Below are positions 59,657 through 64,000 of a stretch of 64,000 nucleotides of DNA, in pieces. The stretch spans positions 434,001 through 498,000 of the forward strand of contig CAIFEV010000001.1 in NCBI GenBank assembly GCA_903789615.1, given 5' to 3'. The position numbers and the translations under genes are program-made. The DNA comes from an uncultured Lachnospiraceae bacterium (GTDB lineage: Bacteria > Bacillota > Clostridia > Lachnospirales > Lachnospiraceae). Positions within the stretch are counted from its first letter, which is position 1. Every line of letters begins with the position of its first letter. A model generated the notes under the pieces. It did no database searches, was not told where the DNA came from, and saw only the letters and a program-made list of their open reading frames with translations.

Positions 59657-60193
59657 TCAACCGTCGCGGCGCGACAGGTCAGTCTGCAGAGCCTGCAGAT
59701 ACGGAACGGGTACTGCTCCGTACAGAGGAACGAGGAATTTACGGTCGAGCTCTTCTGCGGTGAAGCTTTTCCGTCCTCCGTTTTTTCCTCTGTTCCAGAA
59801 TCTGATTATATCAGAAAAAGGCACATAATACAGTTCATCCCGGCCGGTGAAGTACAGCAGAATGAAGGCAATGCCCTGCTGCTGCTCAAAGGCGCTCATG
59901 AACGCGACCTGATGTTCATGGATGTTGTGCAGCGGGAATGTATCGGAAAGAGATTCCTTTGCGTCAAAACATACCGGTATTCCCTGAACGACACCGATGT
60001 AGTCGACGGTACTCTTCTGGTCAAAATACGCAAGTGTGATATGACGCGTCTCCTTGTCGATCTGAAGGGGCTTGATGGGCGTCGGGATTTTCTGGATGAG
60101 GGCGAGCTTCTGACGCGCATACCGCTCGTTTGTGACGTTGATCAGGTCTTCCAGGGTCGATCCCCGTAAACCTCTGGAATTCCAGGTTCCCAA
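59657..60193 (-). CDS. recU: Holliday junction resolvase RecU
   Basis: 178 residues. It cuts Holliday junctions in recombinational repair in Firmicutes. Family signatures are WNSRGLRGSTLEDLINVTN at the N-terminus, then KSTVDYIGVVQGIPVCFDAKES with the catalytic Asp, Asp and Glu-Lys cluster, and HNIHEHQVAFM. ATG 60193 lies 52 bases inside the preceding pseudouridine synthase gene; the N-terminus fits the family well, so the overlap is probably real. The usual partner, a class A penicillin-binding protein gene, is absent here. Confidence 0.93.
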   Translation of the reverse strand: MGTWNSRGLRGSTLEDLINVTNERYARQKLALIQKIPTPIKPLQIDKETRHITLAYFDQKSTVDYIGVVQGIPVCFDAKESLSDTFPLHNIHEHQVAFMSAFEQQQGIAFILLYFTGRDELYYVPFSDIIRFWNRGKNGGRKSFTAEELDRKFLVPLYGAVPVPYLQALQTDLSRRDG

Positions 60194-61173
60194 AGCTTCT
60201 CTCCTTTCAGGACCCGCGCAAGGTCATCCGGCAGCGGCGCATGTATTTCAAGCGGCTGACCACTCAGGGTACACAGCTCCAGACGATATGCATGCAGGAA
60301 CTGGCGCTTCAGCCCGTACTGACGGGCCAGCCTTTTATTCCACGCTTTGTCTCCGTATTTGGGGTCCCCGGCGAGCGGGTGGCCTTCCGCAGCCAGCTGC
60401 GCGCGGATCTGGTGGCTTTTTCCGGTCATCAGATGCACTTTCAGCAGAACCGCCTCTCCATCTCCCGAAAGAGGAACGATGCCAAGATTTACTTCAACGG
60501 CAGACTCCGGCCTCTCAGATCCTTTATACAGATGCGCGGCATTTTCCCCGTGATTCTTCACATACCAGCTGCTGAGAATGGTTTCTGTTTCTGATTCGCC
60601 GGGAATATCCCCGAAGGCAAGCGCCAGATAGTACTTTTTCATGCTGCGCTCACGGAACTGCTCAGCCAGGTACTGCTGGCCGCAGATCGTCTTTCCGAAA
60701 GCGGTGATGCCGGAAGTGTTGCGGTCGAGGCGGTTGGCAGGTCCAACCCTGAAGATTCCGCTTGTGTCGGCTTTCTCCTCCCGAAGGAGATAGTGCCCCA
60801 CCTGTGCCGTGAGGCAGTCCCCGTTCTTTCTGTCCGGCTGTACGAGAAGCCCCGCCGGCTTATTGACAAAAAGAAGATCATCATCCTCGTAGAGAACCTC
60901 CGGCATTCCGTTGAAAACGAAACGGCTGTCTGCGGGCTTGGGTGCTGTGTTTTCCGCCGCAAATTTCCGGTAGGTCTCATCCGAGAACCAGATGCGGATG
61001 ATATCGCCGCTTTTCAGAATCTGTGCTCCGTCTGCCTTCCGGTCGTTGACGGTGATATTTTTCTTGCGCAGCATTTTGTAGAGAAAAGATGTCCCGGCGC
61101 CCGGCAGCAGCTTCTGAAGGACTTTGTTCAGCCGCTGCCCTCCGGTCTCCTCTGTTATCCTGAATTCTTTCAT
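60142..61173 (-). CDS. RluA-family 23S rRNA pseudouridine synthase (RluC-like)
   Basis: 343 residues. An N-terminal S4-type domain (RLNKVLQKLLPGAGTSFLYKML) is followed by the catalytic domain with ANRLDRNTSGITAFGKT (catalytic Asp) and MTGKSHQIRAQLAAEGHPLAGDPKYGD. It is a paralogue of the RluD-type enzyme at 35869; the longer spacing and S4 domain suit RluC, but the target uridines cannot be read from sequence. ATG 61173 follows AAAAGGG. The last 17 codons overlap recU in another frame. Confidence 0.88.
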   Translation of the reverse strand: MKEFRITEETGGQRLNKVLQKLLPGAGTSFLYKMLRKKNITVNDRKADGAQILKSGDIIRIWFSDETYRKFAAENTAPKPADSRFVFNGMPEVLYEDDDLLFVNKPAGLLVQPDRKNGDCLTAQVGHYLLREEKADTSGIFRVGPANRLDRNTSGITAFGKTICGQQYLAEQFRERSMKKYYLALAFGDIPGESETETILSSWYVKNHGENAAHLYKGSERPESAVEVNLGIVPLSGDGEAVLLKVHLMTGKSHQIRAQLAAEGHPLAGDPKYGDKAWNKRLARQYGLKRQFLHAYRLELCTLSGQPLEIHAPLPDDLARVLKGEKLWEPGIPEVYGDRPWKT

Positions 61174-61179
61174 ACCCTT

Positions 61180-61761
61180 TTACAGACACATCGCACAGAG
61201 CGAATTCCTGATCTTTTCAACACGCTCTGTGCGGAGCTGCTTTCCGCTCTTTTCAAGGCTCTGCTGCAGAAATGCGATGCGGTTCATGAATTTTGTCCGG
61301 TCATTGTACACGTTGACGCTGATAAAAATCGAATCGCCGTGAAGGAAGTTGTTGACCTGGTTCGTCAGAAAATCAACGTCGGTATCCTTCTGCGTTTCAT
61401 AGATACAGAGCGCGGAGTCAGAGATGACGATCGCTCCGGTGCCAACGGGCTTTTTGCTCGTACCGATAACCATATCATACAGCCGCATCAGGTCCGGCGC
61501 CGTTTTCTCAGTCTCACGGATTACTGCCGCGTCGGACGGTTTCTTGGGCGCCAGCATGATCAGGTTTACGCCAAAACGGGCTGCCGGCAGAACCATCACG
61601 ATGGCGGCGACCGTAAGAATATTCTGATTGCTTCCCCAGATCAGAATACCGATGACAAGCAGTGCCGCAATGACAGCCGCGAACAGGATCACATAGATCC
61701 AGGCGCGTTTCTGTTTTTCCTGCAGATAGCCGCTCTCACCTTTGTTATATTTCATTTTCAT
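61180..61761 (-). CDS. Membrane protein of unknown function
   Basis: 193 residues from ATG 61761 (AAAGGA upstream, inside the preceding gene); longer starts would lie wholly within that gene. A basic N-terminus (1-20) is followed by two closely spaced membrane segments (about 21-43 and 48-70), then about 120 soluble residues probably in the cytoplasm, with GTGAIVISDSALCIYE and a cysteine-containing tail. I do not recognise a family. The layout (helical hairpin plus soluble domain) does not suggest an enzyme by itself. It sits between two pseudouridine synthase genes in one transcript. Confidence 0.7.
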   Translation of the reverse strand: MKMKYNKGESGYLQEKQKRAWIYVILFAAVIAALLVIGILIWGSNQNILTVAAIVMVLPAARFGVNLIMLAPKKPSDAAVIRETEKTAPDLMRLYDMVIGTSKKPVGTGAIVISDSALCIYETQKDTDVDFLTNQVNNFLHGDSIFISVNVYNDRTKFMNRIAFLQQSLEKSGKQLRTERVEKIRNSLCAMCL

Positions 61762-62509
61762 CCGGATAGTCCTTTCCGTGTGCCTGTGTGCAGTCTCTGA
61801 GTGCCTGAATCTCCCCGTCCGTGAGTTTTCTTGCCGCGCTCTCCGCAAGGTCTCCGAGCAAAAGAGGCCCGAATGCAGTGCGGGTCAGTGTCTTCACCGG
61901 GCATCCGACAGCCTCGAACATCTTTTTGACCTGGTGAAACTTTCCCTCATGAATCGTGACAAAAGCCCGGGATGTGCCGCCAGATGCGTCCGTTTCCAGA
62001 ATGTCAAGCACGGCCGGCGCGAACTGTATATCTCCTGATACAATCCCGTCGGCAAATGCCCGCACGGCTTCGCCGTCCAGTATGCCGTCCACGGTGGCAA
62101 CATACTGCTTGTTTACGTGCCATGCCGGTGAGAGAAGCCGGTGGGCGAGCTGCCCGTCATTGGTCATGAGAATAAGGCCGGTCGTGTCGATGTCAAGACG
62201 GCCTGCCGGGAAAAGATCGCGCCTGTGTCCTGGAGGAAGAAGGTCCATGACAGTGCTTCTGCGCCTGTCTTCTGTTGCGGAAAGAACACCGGCCGGCTTG
62301 TTGACCATATAGTACTGGAAGAACTCGTACGGAATTTCCTTTCCGTCCAGCATCACCGTGCATACGGCCGGATCGGCAGGAAACGCCGCGTCGCGGATGA
62401 TCTCCCTGTTGACGGTCACCCTCTTTTTGCGGATCAGCCGGCCGGTCTCTTTGCGGGACAGCCCTGTCATGTCCGACAGCCAGCGGTCAAGTCGCAGTAT
62501 TTCGCTCAC
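61745..62509 (-). CDS. rsuA: RsuA/RluB-family rRNA pseudouridine synthase
   Basis: 254 residues from GTG 62509, which has GGAGG 5 bases upstream and overlaps the rsmF stop; an ATG at 62521 lacks a ribosome binding site. An N-terminal S4 domain (LRLDRWLSDMTGLSRKETGRLI) is followed by YYMVNKPAGVLSATEDRR and the catalytic GRLDIDTTGLILMTNDG. The RsuA branch modifies U516 of 16S rRNA, RluB and RluE modify 23S; the sequence suits RsuA but this is not certain. Confidence 0.87.
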   Translation of the reverse strand: MSEILRLDRWLSDMTGLSRKETGRLIRKKRVTVNREIIRDAAFPADPAVCTVMLDGKEIPYEFFQYYMVNKPAGVLSATEDRRRSTVMDLLPPGHRRDLFPAGRLDIDTTGLILMTNDGQLAHRLLSPAWHVNKQYVATVDGILDGEAVRAFADGIVSGDIQFAPAVLDILETDASGGTSRAFVTIHEGKFHQVKKMFEAVGCPVKTLTRTAFGPLLLGDLAESAARKLTDGEIQALRDCTQAHGKDYPDENEI

Positions 62510-63891
62510 TGAAGCCTCCATCCCGGAAGATACCGGTTTTTGATCTGACCGCGGTTTTTTCGGCCCCAGCCGAGCGGCCAGCCTTCCAGGGTGATAAGAA
62601 CGGTCCCGTCTTTCACCTCGCCATCTTCTGCCGTGATGGTCTCGCCCTTAAGGTAGCGGACGACACGGCTATCGTCCCGCGGCAGCAAAAGACAGTTGTC
62701 AAAGCCGTTTTTGGGCAGTGCCATCGCGAGCGCTTCCGAAGGTTCAAAACGGTTCTTATGGCTGCCTTTTTTGTATTCGCCGAGCAGCAGGCCGTTTCTG
62801 AGCACCCGCAGTCCATGCGTGTTTATCTGTGTCTCCGGGAGCAGGAAGGCCCTGGAATCCCGGATTGTGATCCTGTCAGACGGAATTTCGCTTTTGATGT
62901 GGGCGAGAAAGCTGGTCAGTTCAGGCGGGAGCTTTTCCTGTTTTATGACAGGGGGTACGCTTCCCGTAAACGGTGCGTCGCTGTTCTTTCGCATGAGTGC
63001 GATGAAATGCCCTTCGCCGCCCATGACATGCGGAAAGATCCGGATACACCGTTCCATGTGAAGCGCTGCATCTGCTTCGGAGCGCACGAATCCGTGCCGG
63101 AATCCTTCGTAATCTCCCGCCGGCATCAGACTGAACTCCGGACGGTTCTCGAGCAGGTACCGCACGGACCCCTCGTCCTCAAGCTCATTAAAGGTACAGG
63201 TCGAGTAAAGCAGCCATCCGCCGGGCTTGACCATGTCGGCGGCATTTAACACGATGTTCTTCTGCAGAGCGGAAAACTCTTCCGGGCGGCTGGCTGACCA
63301 GGCTTTGACTAGTTTCTCGTCCTTTCGGAACATTCCCTCGCCGGAGCAGGGAGCATCGACCAGGACTGCGTCAAAAAAGGTCCCGGTGTTCTGCTTCAGC
63401 CTGTCAAGAGACTCCGACAGGACAACTGTATTCCCGATGCCGAAGCCTTCGATATTGCGAAGCAGTGCACGGGAGCGGCTTGGAGAAATGTCATTTGATA
63501 CGAGTACGCCTTTCCCGCAAAGCCGTGCGCCCAGTTCCGTCGACTTGCCGCCCGGGGCTGCGCAGGTGTCAAGAACGGCATCGCCAGGACTCACCGGAAG
63601 AAGCGCTGCCGGCGTCATGGCGCTCGGCTCCTGCAGATAATACAGTCCGGCCAGATAATACGGGTCCTTGGCGGGCCGCACATTCCCGCCCTCGTAGTAA
63701 AAGCCGTCCGAAATCCAGGGGACCGGCGTCAGAGGGAACGGTGCTATGCGCCGGAAATCCCCGGGAGATATCTTGCGCGTATTGACGCGAAGTCCGTATT
63801 TTCGCGGCACATCAAAAGACGCCAGGTATGAGTCGTACGCATCGCCCAGCATCTGTTTCATGGTTTCACAGTACTCAAGTGGCAGATTCAT
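62506..63891 (-). CDS. rsmF: rRNA (cytosine-C5) methyltransferase, RsmF/NOL1-NOP2-Sun family
   Basis: 461 residues from ATG 63891 (MNLPLEYCETMK), with only a weak GGA upstream; the frame is open further, but the extra segment is not family-like. The SAM domain has DTCAAPGGKSTELGARL. The two catalytic cysteines lie in VDAPCSGEGMFRKD and YSTCTFN. A C-terminal RNA-binding extension (about 300-461) includes GLRVLRNGLLLGEYKKG and RYLKGETI, as in RsmF (YebU). It methylates a cytosine of 16S rRNA. It is the first visible gene of the right-hand - strand run. Confidence 0.92.
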   Translation of the reverse strand: MNLPLEYCETMKQMLGDAYDSYLASFDVPRKYGLRVNTRKISPGDFRRIAPFPLTPVPWISDGFYYEGGNVRPAKDPYYLAGLYYLQEPSAMTPAALLPVSPGDAVLDTCAAPGGKSTELGARLCGKGVLVSNDISPSRSRALLRNIEGFGIGNTVVLSESLDRLKQNTGTFFDAVLVDAPCSGEGMFRKDEKLVKAWSASRPEEFSALQKNIVLNAADMVKPGGWLLYSTCTFNELEDEGSVRYLLENRPEFSLMPAGDYEGFRHGFVRSEADAALHMERCIRIFPHVMGGEGHFIALMRKNSDAPFTGSVPPVIKQEKLPPELTSFLAHIKSEIPSDRITIRDSRAFLLPETQINTHGLRVLRNGLLLGEYKKGSHKNRFEPSEALAMALPKNGFDNCLLLPRDDSRVVRYLKGETITAEDGEVKDGTVLITLEGWPLGWGRKNRGQIKNRYLPGWRLQ

Positions 63892-63955
63892 AAATGATTG
63901 TTTTCCGAAAAACAGGTAAGCGAGGGCGTAAGGCGTCCCGCCCGGGAACTTTTGC

Positions 63956-63994
63956 AAAAAGGCAAAAGGAAAGAGTTGCCTCTTTCCCTTTGCC
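63956..63994 (-). terminator. Terminator of a - strand gene lying beyond the right edge
   Basis: On the - strand a 15-bp stem with one mismatch (63994-63980 with 63975-63961) and a 4-base loop is followed by TTTTT (63960-63956). It must end a transcript that comes from outside the window, and implies that rsmF has its own promoter in the following 70 bases. Confidence 0.85.
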
Positions 63995-64000
63995 CCTTAT

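Noticed and set aside
1-64000. CRISPR arrays, tRNA or rRNA genes, insertion sequences, toxin-antitoxin or defence modules
   Set aside because: No regularly spaced repeats, clover-leaf sequences, transposase motifs or defence-type gene pairs were seen on either strand.

Overview
The window reads as a stretch of core chromosome from a member of the Bacillota (Firmicutes), class Clostridia, most likely family Lachnospiraceae. The evidence is gene content and order, not a database search: a SepF/LexA/YneA/RecU/Prp gene set, an L27 precursor with an N-terminal extension beside its Prp protease, a short HisG with HisZ, a HisF-like/HisI fusion, a XerC-like recombinase of the type found as a core gene in this family, and near-consensus sigma-A promoters with strong GGAGG ribosome binding sites. 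The DNA is moderately GC-rich and densely coding. I see no rRNA, tRNA, CRISPR array, insertion sequence or prophage.

Layout. Bases 1-39961 are all on the + strand. They hold a 5'-nucleotidase tail; rpmF; plsX-acpP; rnc-smc-ftsY-ilvA and two flavoproteins; a long coupled run proB-(unknown)-5-FTHF cyclo-ligase-miaB-mutS-mutL-miaA-methionine-gamma-lyase-like; a shape and division operon radC-mreB-like-mreC-mreD-PBP2-minD-like-rodA-mgsA-HlyD-like-yggS-sepF; aroB-lspA-rluD; a cytidylate-kinase-like gene; and a cysteine hydrolase with an amino acid permease behind a regulated-looking leader. Bases 40073-46328 are on the - strand: XerC-like recombinase, DEAD-box helicase, a YneA-like LysM protein under three LexA boxes, and a TAXI-type TRAP transporter. 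A second cytidylate-kinase-like gene and lexA are on the + strand (46550-47868). From 48002 to the right edge everything is on the - strand. In transcription order (right to left) this is rsmF-rsuA-membrane protein-RluA-type synthase-recU, then hisZGDBA-hisI fusion-RNase E/G-PAP2 phosphatase, then rplU-prp-rpmA-obgE-yhbY-nadD-yqeK-rsfS.

How the genes work together. Four themes dominate: translation and ribosome assembly (rpmF, rplU, rpmA, prp, obgE, rsfS, rnc, miaA, miaB and four RNA-modifying enzymes); envelope and cell shape (plsX/acpP, mre genes, PBP2, rodA, sepF, lspA); DNA repair and the SOS response (mutSL, radC, recU, lexA, yneA); and histidine synthesis. The his cluster lacks hisH, hisF, hisC and hisE.

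Most of this is ordinary housekeeping and I did not find a clearly new system. The points most worth a second look are: the shape operon carries an MreB-like and a MinD-like protein that both lack residues needed for ATP hydrolysis in their families, with no minC or minE nearby; the HisI protein carries a HisF-like domain that has lost both catalytic aspartates; MgsA lacks the family's catalytic aspartate; and the cysteine hydrolase/permease pair sits behind a promoter, dyad and terminator arrangement that suggests controlled read-through.
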